Assembly: GCA_040389065.1 (NCBI GenBank)
Contig: JAZKAR010000016.1
Span: 124,001 to 188,000 of the forward strand
Source: JAZKAR01 sp040389065
GTDB lineage: Bacteria > Pseudomonadota > Gammaproteobacteria > Burkholderiales > Casimicrobiaceae
Reading direction: 5' to 3'
DNA length: 64,000 nt
Below the pieces are notes generated by a model that was given only the letters and a program-made list of their open reading frames with translations, had not been told where the DNA came from and did not search any database. A program made the translations under genes and the position numbers. The first letter of the stretch is position 1; every line of letters starts with the position of its first letter. Shown here in pieces: positions 54,950 through 63,796 of this stretch.

Positions 54950-56014
54950 TTAAGAGCGATTAATAGGCGATGGTAAAGCTTGTGAAAGTGCGTTAGAAAG
55001 TAATTGCGCTGTCATATCAACAATGGGAATAATACGTTCATATGCCATACGGGTGGGGCCTATAACGCCAAGCGTACCCATTACGTGCCCATGTGCTTCA
55101 TAGCGTGTAGTGACAAGGCTACATGTTTCTACTGGAAGTAAGTTCGATTCGCCTCCAATATAAATTTGAACACCTTGAGCGTTATGGCTAAGATGCATCA
55201 ATTGCAATAGTTCAGTTCGTTCTTCTAATGCATTAAATAAGAGACGTAATGAATGAATGCTGCTACTTAAATCCTCAGCTTCCAATAAGTGATTTTTTCC
55301 AGATACTACAAAGGCTTCTGAGTTTGAATCTAGCTCGCTTTGGCTAGTATCAATCGCAGCGCTTAAAAAATGCACTAAATCAGCTCGAAGTAATTTTACT
55401 TCATCCTGTAAGTGGTTTCTAATATGCTCAAAAGTGTAACCCCTGTAACGTTCTCTAATAAGCTTTGATGCCTCTTGTAAACGCTCATAGGGATAATCAG
55501 AAGGAAGGGTAAGCAATCGGTTTTGAACATTCCCTTCTGTGGTTACCAGAATTAATAAAACCCGTTGCTCGCTTAAACGCACGAATTCGATATGTTGTAG
55601 GGTAGGGGTGTGAGAGCGAAAGGTTTGAACGATACCTGTTGAGTGAGTAAGCTCAGAAAGTAGCTGCGAGGCTGCGTTCAATAATGCTTGAGGCCGTTGG
55701 TTTTCGTGTAAGCGATTGGTTAACTGGCTTAACGCCTCATGTTCAAGAGGCTTAACAATTAATAAATTATCAACGAAAAGCCGATACCCTTGTGCAGTAG
55801 GAATGCGTCCGGCTGATGTATGAGGGCTGGCAATTAGCCCCATATTTTCTAGGTCAGCCATGATGTTGCGTATAGTAGCAGCGCTTAAGTCAAGGCCTGA
55901 ATCTTGAGTGAGGCTTTTTGAGCTTACAGGCTGCCCTTCGTTAATATAACGCTCAACTAAAAGTTTTAATAAATGTTGCGTGCGCTGATCAAGATCAGGG
56001 TGTATATGAGCCAT
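54950..56014 (-). CDS. hrcA: Heat-inducible transcriptional repressor HrcA
   Basis: HrcA binds CIRCE operators and needs GroEL to stay active. The 354-residue protein has the N-terminal winged helix (LKLLVERYINEGQPVSSKSL, SAATIRNIMADLENMGLI, SPHTSAGRIPTAQGYRLFVD), a GAF-like middle, and an end with GTLGVIGPTRMAYERIIPIV. A CIRCE-like site lies before rpoH at 12101. Its own upstream region has a 16-bp palindrome but no CIRCE. Confidence 0.95.
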   Translation of the reverse strand: MAHIHPDLDQRTQHLLKLLVERYINEGQPVSSKSLTQDSGLDLSAATIRNIMADLENMGLIASPHTSAGRIPTAQGYRLFVDNLLIVKPLEHEALSQLTNRLHENQRPQALLNAASQLLSELTHSTGIVQTFRSHTPTLQHIEFVRLSEQRVLLILVTTEGNVQNRLLTLPSDYPYERLQEASKLIRERYRGYTFEHIRNHLQDEVKLLRADLVHFLSAAIDTSQSELDSNSEAFVVSGKNHLLEAEDLSSSIHSLRLLFNALEERTELLQLMHLSHNAQGVQIYIGGESNLLPVETCSLVTTRYEAHGHVMGTLGVIGPTRMAYERIIPIVDMTAQLLSNALSQALPSPINRS

Positions 56015-56055
56015 AATAAAATCAAAAAAGAATGTGATACCATTTTGTTAACACG

Positions 56056-56071
56056 GTGTCTAATTAGACAC
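56056..56071. promoter_or_regulatory. Perfect 16-bp palindrome upstream of hrcA
   Basis: GTGTCTAATTAGACAC lies 42 bases before the hrcA ATG and is nested within ACAC...GTGT. This symmetry is typical of a dimeric regulator site. The regulator is unknown. Confidence 0.5.
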
Positions 56072-56097
56072 ATTTGTGTTTAGAAACTGATAGAAGC

Positions 56098-56233
56098 TTA
56101 GACGTTGCGCAGTTAGGTTGTACCAAGGTATAGGATACTAGGATGCCCTGCATGACAACGCAAACAGTACAAGATACGCGGAGTATGACAAGCTGCCAAC
56201 ACACCGAGAGAGCCTAGCTGAGTAACTCCTAAA
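56098..56233 (-). repeat. Intergenic MITE-like repeat, copy G
   Basis: It starts TTAGACGTTGCGCAGTTAGG and ends CCTAGCTGAGTAACTCCTAA, an imperfect inverted pair. The core GACAAGCTGCCAACACACCGAG is the family core in reverse. Longest copy seen (about 136 bases). AAGCT occurs on both flanks. Confidence 0.75.
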
Positions 56234-56243
56234 GCTATGAAAA

Positions 56244-58721
56244 TTATTGAAAATGGGCTTTAGTTAAAAACTCATGATTAAATTCTTCAGCAGGAACTGG
56301 TTTTCCTAAGTAATAGCCCTGCATCATATCGCAATGTTGGCTTTGCAGTAACCGTAGTTGAGATTCTGTTTCAACACCTTCAGCGACTACTTCAAGTCGA
56401 AGGCTATGCGCTAGAACAATAATACCGGTAGCAATTGCATTAGCATCAGGATTTTCAGGCACATCTTTAACAAAAGACCGATCAATTTTTATAATATCAA
56501 CTGGAAAACGACGTAAGTAAGCAAGCGATGAATAGCCTGTACCAAAATCATCAATACTCATTCTTACGCCTAGCTTACGTAACTCATGAAGTATTTCTAA
56601 CGTGGTTTCTGCATTTTCCATCAACGTGCTTTCAGTAATCTCCAGTTCTAAAAGTTTCGGATTAAGTTGTGTTTGTTTAAGAATACGATCTACACATCCA
56701 ACAAATTCTTTTTTCAATAACTGATGTACTGAAACATTAACAGCCATACGAATAGGCGGCAACCCGGCTTCACTCCAACGCTTGAGTTGTAGGCAAGCTG
56801 TCTGCATCACCCATTCTCCTAGCGGTAAAATGAGGCCTGTTTCTTCGGCTAAAGGAATGAATTCCATGGGCGGTATGAATCCGCGAGTAGGGTGGTTCCA
56901 CCGAACTAGCGCTTCCATTCCCACAATAGCCCCTGTGGAAAGATCTGCTTGAGGCTGATAAAAAACTTGCAGCGTTTCTTCGCTCAATGCCAGTCTTAAG
57001 TCATGTTCTAATAACATACGCTCAGAAATAGCGGTTTCCATTTCTTTTTTGAAAAAATGAAATTTAGTATTTTCTTTGCGTGTTTCATGCATCGCTGTAT
57101 CAGCATATTTTAAAAGGGCGGCCGGGTCATTTGTATCGTCAGGGAAAAGAGAAATACCGATACGCACACTTACGAAAATATCGTGTTCATCAATGCGAAA
57201 AGGTCTATCAAGTGAATTACATATGTGTTGTGCAGCGGTAGCAGCAGCATCGGTATTTGCTAGGTTATGTAACAGAATAGCAAATTCATCACCGCCAATT
57301 CGAGCAACATAGTCTGTGCTACGCGTAGTATTGCTAATACGTTGAGAAACAGCTACCAGAACCCGATCGCCGATTGAATGCCCTAATGAATCATTAATGT
57401 TTTTAAAGCGATCAAGATTGAGATACAAAAGACCGAGTTTGGGATCGGTATCTGATTTTATTGTATAACGTTTAAGTTGTTCTAAAAAAGCAACTCTATT
57501 GGGTAGCCCAGTTAAAGCATCATGGTGTGCAAGATGATAAATATATTTTTCTGCTTGAGTAGCCTCAATAATTCTACGCACTCGTTGGGTAAGCGTTGCA
57601 AAGTGAATCGGCTTTGAAATGTAATCACGTGCTCCGGCAGCAAACGCTTGTTCTACTGAGAGATGGTCTTCAAGCGCTGTAATCATCAATACTGGAATAG
57701 TATGGTTTCGTGGCAGTTCTTGAATTTTTTTACAGGCAATAAAACCGTCCATGACGGGCATCATTGCGTCCATCAAGATAATGTCGGGTTCAAATCGTGT
57801 TAAGCGACTTAAGGCTTGTTCGCCATTTTCTGCCTCTTCTACACGAAAGCCGTCGCGCTCAAGAGTGTAACGCAGCGTGGTTCTTGTACTGCGGTCATCT
57901 TCAACAACTAATGCTTGAATAATGTCGTTTTTATTGTCTCCAATGATCAGCCGATCATTGATAAATTTTTCGTTAGAAAGTGTTCTTCTTACATCTTCGA
58001 ACGTTTGTTGAATATGATCCATTCGAGAGCTAATATCATCAAGGCACTCTAATTTGGCTAGTTCTTCAATTTCTTTTGCAATAAGCGTAAGGCCAGTGGC
58101 AGCTAAATTACTACTGCTTCCTTTAATAGCGTGAGCATTTTTGGAAATGGCTTCGTAATTTTTTTCTTGAATAGCGCTGTCAAGATTTTTTAAATAAATA
58201 GGTGTATCTTCTAAAAATGCTTCAATTACAGACTCAAGCGAAGAGCCTAGAATTTCACGTAATTTATTGAAAGCAGTGTGATCAATAGGAAAGTTTGTGT
58301 CTAATACTGGCTTAGAATGAGAAAAGCTTTCTTGATTTTGGATGTCTTTATGGTAAATAAATTGATGTTTAAAATAATCAATTTTTTCAATAATTTTGAC
58401 TAGATAACTAAATAATGTTTCTACATCTTGGCTAATAAAAGAATCTTTTTGAAGAGCAGGCTTTAGCGTTATGTCATGATCCGAGAGGCGCTTCATGCTT
58501 TGAGACAGCAGGCCTAGAGGGTTCATAAGTTTTTGAGTGATTCGATATGTAATTAAAATAACGGCTAGGCTAGAGCCAAGCATAACGTATAGAGTAGTTA
58601 AAAAACTTATATTTTGCCAATACAAAAATAAATAAACAAGATTAATAATAAGTACTGAAAAAACAATAAGCACCATAATATGATGCTGTAAGCTATAGCG
58701 GCGTAAGCAAGAGGTCAGCAT
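56244..58721 (-). CDS. Membrane Hpt-REC-GGDEF-EAL cyclic di-GMP signalling protein
   Basis: The 825-residue protein has two membrane segments (about 17-35 and 40-58) and then a cytoplasmic run of domains. They are a phosphotransfer Hpt domain (phosphate His197 in NAHAIKGSSSNL), a receiver (Asp318 in ILMDAMMPVMDG), GGDEF at 476-480 with the intact motif, and EAL at 603-605 with DDFGTGYSSLAYLRRF. Both cyclase and phosphodiesterase motifs are intact, so it may make or break cyclic di-GMP under phosphorelay control. The cognate kinase is not in the window. Confidence 0.9.
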   Translation of the reverse strand: MLTSCLRRYSLQHHIMVLIVFSVLIINLVYLFLYWQNISFLTTLYVMLGSSLAVILITYRITQKLMNPLGLLSQSMKRLSDHDITLKPALQKDSFISQDVETLFSYLVKIIEKIDYFKHQFIYHKDIQNQESFSHSKPVLDTNFPIDHTAFNKLREILGSSLESVIEAFLEDTPIYLKNLDSAIQEKNYEAISKNAHAIKGSSSNLAATGLTLIAKEIEELAKLECLDDISSRMDHIQQTFEDVRRTLSNEKFINDRLIIGDNKNDIIQALVVEDDRSTRTTLRYTLERDGFRVEEAENGEQALSRLTRFEPDIILMDAMMPVMDGFIACKKIQELPRNHTIPVLMITALEDHLSVEQAFAAGARDYISKPIHFATLTQRVRRIIEATQAEKYIYHLAHHDALTGLPNRVAFLEQLKRYTIKSDTDPKLGLLYLNLDRFKNINDSLGHSIGDRVLVAVSQRISNTTRSTDYVARIGGDEFAILLHNLANTDAAATAAQHICNSLDRPFRIDEHDIFVSVRIGISLFPDDTNDPAALLKYADTAMHETRKENTKFHFFKKEMETAISERMLLEHDLRLALSEETLQVFYQPQADLSTGAIVGMEALVRWNHPTRGFIPPMEFIPLAEETGLILPLGEWVMQTACLQLKRWSEAGLPPIRMAVNVSVHQLLKKEFVGCVDRILKQTQLNPKLLELEITESTLMENAETTLEILHELRKLGVRMSIDDFGTGYSSLAYLRRFPVDIIKIDRSFVKDVPENPDANAIATGIIVLAHSLRLEVVAEGVETESQLRLLQSQHCDMMQGYYLGKPVPAEEFNHEFLTKAHFQ

Positions 58722-58772
58722 AATGGTTTGGACTTCTTTAATAATGATAAATAAGTTTTGCGTAAGATATAG

Positions 58773-58894
58773 TTAGAAATGACGCAGTTGGCTTTTCTCG
58801 GCGTGGGGCGCCCCGCGTTATGCCAACTTGCCGTACCACGTGTACTGTCTGCGTTACCATGTCTTGATATAGCTCAACTGCGTAACTTCTAATA
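58773..58894 (+). repeat. Intergenic MITE-like repeat, copy H
   Basis: TTAGAAATGACGCAGTTGG at the left and CTCAACTGCGTAACTTCTAA at the right. The interior CTCGGCGTGGGGCGCCCCGC holds a perfect GGGGCGCCCC palindrome, followed by GCCAACTTGCCGTACCACGT and ACTGTCTGCGTTACCATG. ATAGT occurs on both flanks. It lies upstream of the large signalling gene. Confidence 0.9.
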
Positions 58895-59257
58895 GTTTTA
58901 AAATTCAGAAGATAGCGAAATGCTATAGAAGCAACTGCTACGCTTAATTTGCGGGAGTTTTTAATAAACACTTTAGCAAATTGATAGTAAAGCTAACGCT
59001 AGCGGTCTTTAGTGAACAACGTTTAGTTAAGGGATATTTTTATATATTAATGTAAAACGAAAGGGTTATCCTCTCTTATATTTAAAAATAAATCTTACAT
59101 CAAGCCGATTTTAATGACTTTAGGGTGCCTTACTCTGCTACAGCGTGACTCTAACTTTATGAGAACAAATTTGCATCATTCTAAATAGATTGCTATCAGG
59201 CGTTAAGGCTATCGCTACGGTATAATCTGGGCAACAAATTATTAAGGAGACAGGTTC
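58895..59257. other. Spacer before ffh, no RNA gene recognised
   Basis: About 360 bases of AT-rich DNA. I looked here for a 4.5S RNA next to ffh and found no GGAAGC-type SRP loop. The strand-specific promoter of ffh must lie here; TATAAT-like TATAATCTGGGC sits at 59220, 38 bases before the ATG. Confidence 0.45.
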
Positions 59258-60610
59258 ATGCTGGAGCACTTAAGCGATCGACTTAGCCATGTTATGAAAA
59301 AATTACGAGGCGAAGCTGTATTAACTGAAGAAAACATGCAGTTAGCTTTGCGAGAAGTTCGCGTGGCACTGCTTGAGGCTGATGTAGCATTACCAGTTAT
59401 CAAAGCATTTTTGGATGATGTTAAAGTTGAAGCATTAGGGCAAGAGGTAAAAGGCAGTTTAAATCCAGGCCAAGCGTTTGTTGGTGTTGTTCATCGTTCT
59501 TTAGTGCGATTAATGGGCGAACCAGAAGATTTAAATTTGAGGCATGAGCCTCCAGTTGTAATTTTAATGGCAGGTTTGCAAGGTGCCGGAAAAACAACAA
59601 CGGTAGGTAAATTAGCGCTATGGTTGAAAGAGCAAAAGAAAAAAATCATGGTAACAAGCTGTGATGTGTATCGCCCTGCGGCGATTGATCAATTGGCGCG
59701 TTTGGCTGAGCAAACTGGGGTCATTTTATTTCCTTCGACTACAGATCAGTTGCCAGTTGATATTGCAAAGGAAGCCTATTTACAAGCTCGCAAACAGCAT
59801 GTTGATGTGTTAATTGTTGATACTGCAGGGCGCCTGGCGATTGATGAAGCCATGATGGCAGAGATTAGAGCATTGCATACTACATTGTCTCCGCAAGAGA
59901 CATTGCTTGTGGTAGATGCCATGCAAGGGCAAGATGCCGTTAATACAGCAAAAGCTTTTCATGACTCCCTTAATCTGACAGGAGTTGTGTTAACAAAAAT
60001 GGATGGTGATTCTCGAGGAGGCGCTGCCCTTTCAGTAAAGCATGTAACAGGGGTACCTATTAAGTTTTGCGGTACAAGCGAGAAAATTGATGGATTTGAG
60101 CGGTTTCATGCTGATCGCTTAGCCTCACGCATTGTAGGAATGGGTGATGTACTTAGTTTAATTGAGCAGGTAGAGCGCCATACAGATCAGGCTGCCGCAG
60201 AAAAGCTAGCCAAAAAAGTTAAATCAGGTGGCGATTTTGATTTTAACGATTTTCTGGCGCAACTTGAACAGATGAAGCGTATGGGCGGAATAAAATCATT
60301 AATAGATAAACTTCCCTCAGAGTTTTCTAAAATGGCCCAAGAGCAACCCGGCGGCGGAGCAGATGAAAAAGTATTGCATCGAATTGAGGGTATTATTCAT
60401 TCGATGACACCTAAAGAGCGTGCAAATCCTGATCTTATCAAAGCATCTCGTAAGCGCCGCATAGCGTTAGGAGCAGGTGTTTCTGTTCAGGAAATTAATC
60501 GTGTTATTAATCAGTTTGAGCAAACACGTAAAATGATGAAAATGTTTAGTCAGGGCGGGTTAGTTAAAAAAATGATGGGTGGAATGAAAAGTTGGTTTCC
60601 CAAAGGGTAA
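59258..60610 (+). CDS. ffh: Signal recognition particle protein Ffh
   Basis: The SRP GTPase delivers membrane proteins with 4.5S RNA and FtsY. The 450-residue protein has an N domain, and a G domain with AGLQGAGKTTTVGKLA, DTAGRLAIDE and TKMDGDSRGGAALS. The Met-rich M domain (residues about 320-430) ends MMKMFSQGGLVKKMMGGMK. It is followed by rpsP, as in many proteobacteria. Confidence 0.97.
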   Translation: MLEHLSDRLSHVMKKLRGEAVLTEENMQLALREVRVALLEADVALPVIKAFLDDVKVEALGQEVKGSLNPGQAFVGVVHRSLVRLMGEPEDLNLRHEPPVVILMAGLQGAGKTTTVGKLALWLKEQKKKIMVTSCDVYRPAAIDQLARLAEQTGVILFPSTTDQLPVDIAKEAYLQARKQHVDVLIVDTAGRLAIDEAMMAEIRALHTTLSPQETLLVVDAMQGQDAVNTAKAFHDSLNLTGVVLTKMDGDSRGGAALSVKHVTGVPIKFCGTSEKIDGFERFHADRLASRIVGMGDVLSLIEQVERHTDQAAAEKLAKKVKSGGDFDFNDFLAQLEQMKRMGGIKSLIDKLPSEFSKMAQEQPGGGADEKVLHRIEGIIHSMTPKERANPDLIKASRKRRIALGAGVSVQEINRVINQFEQTRKMMKMFSQGGLVKKMMGGMKSWFPKG

Positions 60611-60696
60611 TTAGTGCTTTGTTCCGCATATTAAGGTTGGCGCAGTATTAGAAGTATGCTAGTATTCTTCCCAATATTTTGTGAAAGGTAACTCAG

Positions 60697-60963
60697 ATGG
60701 TTGTAATTCGTTTGGCACGTGCAGGAAGCACGCATCGCCCTTTTTATCATGTAGTAGCTACTGATCGTCGTACACGCCGTGATGGCGCAAGTATTGAAAA
60801 ACTTGGTTTTTATAACCCAGTTGCTAAAGAAGGTGATGAGTCCATTCGTCTTCACCTCGACCGTGTTGAGTACTGGCAAAGTCAAGGCGCGCAATTAAGC
60901 GATACGGCAGCTGGGTTAGTAAAGAAATACCGTAAATCTTTGGTTGCACAGCCTGCTGCTTAA
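60697..60963 (+). CDS. rpsP: Ribosomal protein S16
   Basis: Small-subunit assembly protein of 88 residues. MVVIRLARAGSTHRPFYHVV at the start and IEKLGFYNPVAKEGDESIRL are diagnostic. GAAAGGTAACTC precedes the ATG. It is usually the first gene of rpsP-rimM-trmD-rplS; here two hairpins and a methyltransferase gene follow before rimM. Confidence 0.97.
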   Translation: MVVIRLARAGSTHRPFYHVVATDRRTRRDGASIEKLGFYNPVAKEGDESIRLHLDRVEYWQSQGAQLSDTAAGLVKKYRKSLVAQPAA

Positions 60964-60974
60964 TGATATTTATT

Positions 60975-61048
60975 AGATAACTTTTTGTTAAACTATTTAA
61001 AGTTATCTTTAAAAATTATCTAAAACCCCAGCCATTGTCTGGGGTTTT
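60975..61048 (+). terminator. Two tandem hairpins after rpsP
   Basis: Hairpin 1: AGATAACTTT (60975-60984) with AAAGTTATCT (60999-61008). Hairpin 2: AAAACCCCAG (61022-61031) with CTGGGGTTTT (61039-61048), a perfect 10-bp stem with a 7-base loop. The second resembles an intrinsic terminator. Confidence 0.7.
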
Positions 61049-61067
61049 GCTATTTCTGGATAATCTG

Positions 61068-62201
61068 ATGATAAATGCAGGTGGTGTCGGCGCCTCAACG
61101 GTTACGACGCAAGGCATTAAATATACGGGTTCAAAGCGTAAACTATTACCTTATATTTTATCTCTTGTGAATGATGTGCAATTAAGAGGAAATATAGAAA
61201 CTATATTTGATGGCTTTTCTGGCACGACACGTGTTTCTCAGGCATTTGCACAGGCTGGGTTTCAAGTCATTAGTAATGATATTGCAGAATGGTCGTATAT
61301 TTTCGGACTATGTTATTTAAAAAATAAAAAGCCTGTTTCAGATTATGAAGAGCTGATTGCTCATTTGAATGCGGTGGCGCCTTGCGATGGGTGGTTTACA
61401 GCGCATTATGGTGGGTTAGATGTATCAGGCAGTGCTATTCAACCCGATGGCTTAAAAAAACCTTGGCAAATTCACAATACGCGTAAGCTTGATGGTATTC
61501 GTGAAGAAATAGATCGGTTAAATTTGTCTGAAATAGATAAAGCTGTGGCGTTAAGTAGCCTGATGTTAGCAATGGATGAGGTAGATAATACACTGGGGCA
61601 TTTTACCTCTTATTTAAAGGCTTGGTCTGCGCGTTCTTATAAGACTATGAAACTCAAAGTGCCAAGAATGGTAATGAATCAAAAAGATCACACGGTATTA
61701 AAAGGAGATATTTTTGATTCTATGAAAAACGTGCAGGTCGATTTCGCTTATTTTGATCCACCCTATGGATCAAATAATGAAAAAATGCCTCCTTCTCGCG
61801 TTCGTTATGCTTCCTATTATCACCTTTGGGCAACAGTTTGTAAGAACGACCAGCCCAATGTCTTTGGCGCAGCAAAGCGTAGAGAAGATACATCAGATAC
61901 CATAGCCGCAACTGTATTTGAAGAATTTAGAAAAGATGAGCAAGGTTGTTTTATTGCGGTTAAAGCCATTGATCAATTAATTTCAACTATTAATGCTAAG
62001 TATGTTGCTTTATCGTACAGCTCAGGAGGTAAAGCAACAGCGCATGAGTTGAATGAAATTTTAAACGCGCATGGAAAGTTAATAAAAACAATAGAGCTAG
62101 ATTATAAAAAAAATGTAATGGCAGATATGAAGTGGACAAATGCATGGTTAAGAGAGGCTGAAGCGCCGAATAAGGAGTTTATTTTTTTAATTGAAAAATA
62201 A
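61068..62201 (+). CDS. Orphan D12-class adenine-N6 DNA methyltransferase
   Basis: It would transfer a methyl group from S-adenosylmethionine to adenine in DNA. Motif X-like IKYTGSKRKLLPYIL leads, motif I reads FDGFSGTTRVSQAF (residues 47-60) and motif IV is DPPY at 230-233, the alpha order. Length is 377 from ATG 61068; a TTG 11 codons upstream lies inside a hairpin and is unlikely. No restriction enzyme gene is near. It sits between rpsP and rimM and ends directly at a MITE-like copy, suggesting it was inserted. Confidence 0.88.
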   Translation: MINAGGVGASTVTTQGIKYTGSKRKLLPYILSLVNDVQLRGNIETIFDGFSGTTRVSQAFAQAGFQVISNDIAEWSYIFGLCYLKNKKPVSDYEELIAHLNAVAPCDGWFTAHYGGLDVSGSAIQPDGLKKPWQIHNTRKLDGIREEIDRLNLSEIDKAVALSSLMLAMDEVDNTLGHFTSYLKAWSARSYKTMKLKVPRMVMNQKDHTVLKGDIFDSMKNVQVDFAYFDPPYGSNNEKMPPSRVRYASYYHLWATVCKNDQPNVFGAAKRREDTSDTIAATVFEEFRKDEQGCFIAVKAIDQLISTINAKYVALSYSSGGKATAHELNEILNAHGKLIKTIELDYKKNVMADMKWTNAWLREAEAPNKEFIFLIEK

Positions 62202-62315
62202 TAGAAGTTACGCAGTTTACCCTCTCGGCGTGTTGTCAACTTACCTTACTGTGTGTACTGTGTGCGTTCCATACAGGGCATCCCGCTTTGATATAGCTCA
62301 ACTGTGTAACTTCTA
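62202..62315 (+). repeat. MITE-like repeat, copy I, inside the ribosomal operon
   Basis: TAGAAGTTACGCAGTTTACC on the left and CTCAACTGTGTAACTTCTA on the right. The core CTCGGCGTGTTGTCAACTTAC and GTACTGTGTGCGTTCCATAC is the family type. It begins one base after the methyltransferase stop and ends 34 bases before rimM. Confidence 0.9.
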
Positions 62316-62348
62316 GATAAATGTAATTTATTTATGTAGGTTATTAAT

Positions 62349-62897
62349 GTGAAAAAAAATCAAATTTTACCTCCGGATGATCTAATTGTAATGGGGCGTT
62401 TGAACCGCCCTTACGGAGTGCGCGGTTGGCTAAAAGTAGAAGTGTATACAGAGTATCTTGATAGCTTATTAGATTTTTCCTCATGGTGGATACAAAAGCC
62501 TTCATCTCCTGGAATTAAGCAAGGGGAATGGATTTTAGTACCGGTAGAAGAAGGCAAAGTTTATCAAGAGGGGTTGGTTGTTAAGCTAGAAGGTTTAAGT
62601 ACGCCTGAAGAAGCACGTTTATGGGGGCGATCCTCCGTTGCAATTTCACGAGCTGATTTTCCGCGAGAAGATGAAGAAGCTGATATTTATTGGATTGATC
62701 TTATCGGTTTAACAGTTGAAACAGTAGGCGGTGAAGTATTGGGCGTAGTAGATTCATTGCTCGAAACAGGAGCACATGATGTTTTATGTGTGCATGGTAA
62801 ACGAGGAGAGCAATTGATTCCTTATACCGAGCCTTTTCTTAAGCAAGTAGATACGCAAGCAAAGCGTATTATTGTAGATTGGGAGTGGGTAGATTGA
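62349..62897 (+). CDS. rimM: Ribosome maturation factor RimM
   Basis: RimM matures the 30S head near S19. The 182-residue protein has GRLNRPYGVRGWLKVEVYTE in the RimM domain and the PRC-barrel block YWIDLIGLTVETVGGEVLGV, then GAHDVLCVHGKRGEQLIPYT. The start is a GTG preceded by TAGG. It is followed by trmD after 75 bases. Confidence 0.95.
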   Translation: MKKNQILPPDDLIVMGRLNRPYGVRGWLKVEVYTEYLDSLLDFSSWWIQKPSSPGIKQGEWILVPVEEGKVYQEGLVVKLEGLSTPEEARLWGRSSVAISRADFPREDEEADIYWIDLIGLTVETVGGEVLGVVDSLLETGAHDVLCVHGKRGEQLIPYTEPFLKQVDTQAKRIIVDWEWVD

Positions 62898-62972
62898 GGT
62901 TGTCTATTTGCCTTAAAAGCATTAGGGGCATCACTAATGTGAGTGCTCTAAATAGAAAAATTGGAAGTTTCT

Positions 62973-63740
62973 ATGCGTATTGATGTTCTTACTATTTTTC
63001 CTGATATGGTAGAGCAGGGGCTGCGCTATGGGGTAATTGATCGAGCGCGGCAAGCAGGCACGTGGCACCTAAAAGCGTGGAACTTGCGTGATTATGCGGG
63101 CAATCGTTATGGGTCGATAGATGATCGTCCTTTTGGCGGCGGGCCTGGCATGGTAATGCGTCCTGAACCTTTAGAGTCAGCATACCAGGCAGTATGTGCT
63201 GAAGCGCAAACAGTACCGCATTTTATTTATCTTTCTCCCCAAGGTCAGCCGCTTAATCAAAGTAAAGTAATTGAGTTAGCAACGCGCTCTCATATTGTAT
63301 TATTAGCCGGGCGCTACGAAGGTGTCGATGAGCGCTTTCTAGACATGCGAGTAAATGAAGAAATTTCTCTTGGGGATTATGTGCTAACCGGAGGTGAGTT
63401 GCCTGCTATGGTATTAATTGATGCCGTCGTGCGCCAGTTACCCGGTGTTTTAGAGCCTGATTCATTAGAGCAAGAATCTTTTGTCAGAGATTGCTTGGAT
63501 TGTCCACACTATACGCGCCCACGTGTGTATAATGGCGTTTCCGCTCCTGAAGTATTATTTTCGGGCGACCATGAAGCGATTCGTCAATGGCGTTTGAAGC
63601 AGTCTTTAGGGCGTACATGGTTGCGACGCCCAGATTTATTAGAGCGTAACCCTCTGGCACACAATGAGAAGCAATGTTTAGAGGTCTTTAAAAAAGAGCA
63701 CCTGAACTTGCACGGGAACTCAAAAAAACGCGATACATAA
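62973..63740 (+). CDS. trmD: tRNA (guanine-37-N1)-methyltransferase TrmD
   Basis: It makes m1G37, which prevents +1 frameshifting. The knotted SPOUT domain shows IDDRPFGGGPGMVMRPEPL, AGRYEGVDERFLD and EISLGDYVLTGGELPAMVLI. The start MRIDVLTIFP lies 5 bases after GGAAG; the TTG four codons upstream is rejected. Length is 255 residues. Confidence 0.97.
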   Translation: MRIDVLTIFPDMVEQGLRYGVIDRARQAGTWHLKAWNLRDYAGNRYGSIDDRPFGGGPGMVMRPEPLESAYQAVCAEAQTVPHFIYLSPQGQPLNQSKVIELATRSHIVLLAGRYEGVDERFLDMRVNEEISLGDYVLTGGELPAMVLIDAVVRQLPGVLEPDSLEQESFVRDCLDCPHYTRPRVYNGVSAPEVLFSGDHEAIRQWRLKQSLGRTWLRRPDLLERNPLAHNEKQCLEVFKKEHLNLHGNSKKRDT

Positions 63741-63796
63741 AATTTAAATGTGATCGTACAAGGTTGAGATTTCGAAGATGATTAAGGAGTGAAACA

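Noticed and set aside
58895..59257. 4.5S SRP RNA gene next to ffh
   Set aside because: No GGAAGC-type symmetric loop or stable hairpin of the right size was seen.
61035..61067. TTG start for the methyltransferase
   Set aside because: It lies within the second hairpin after rpsP and adds residues not matching the family; ATG 61068 is better.
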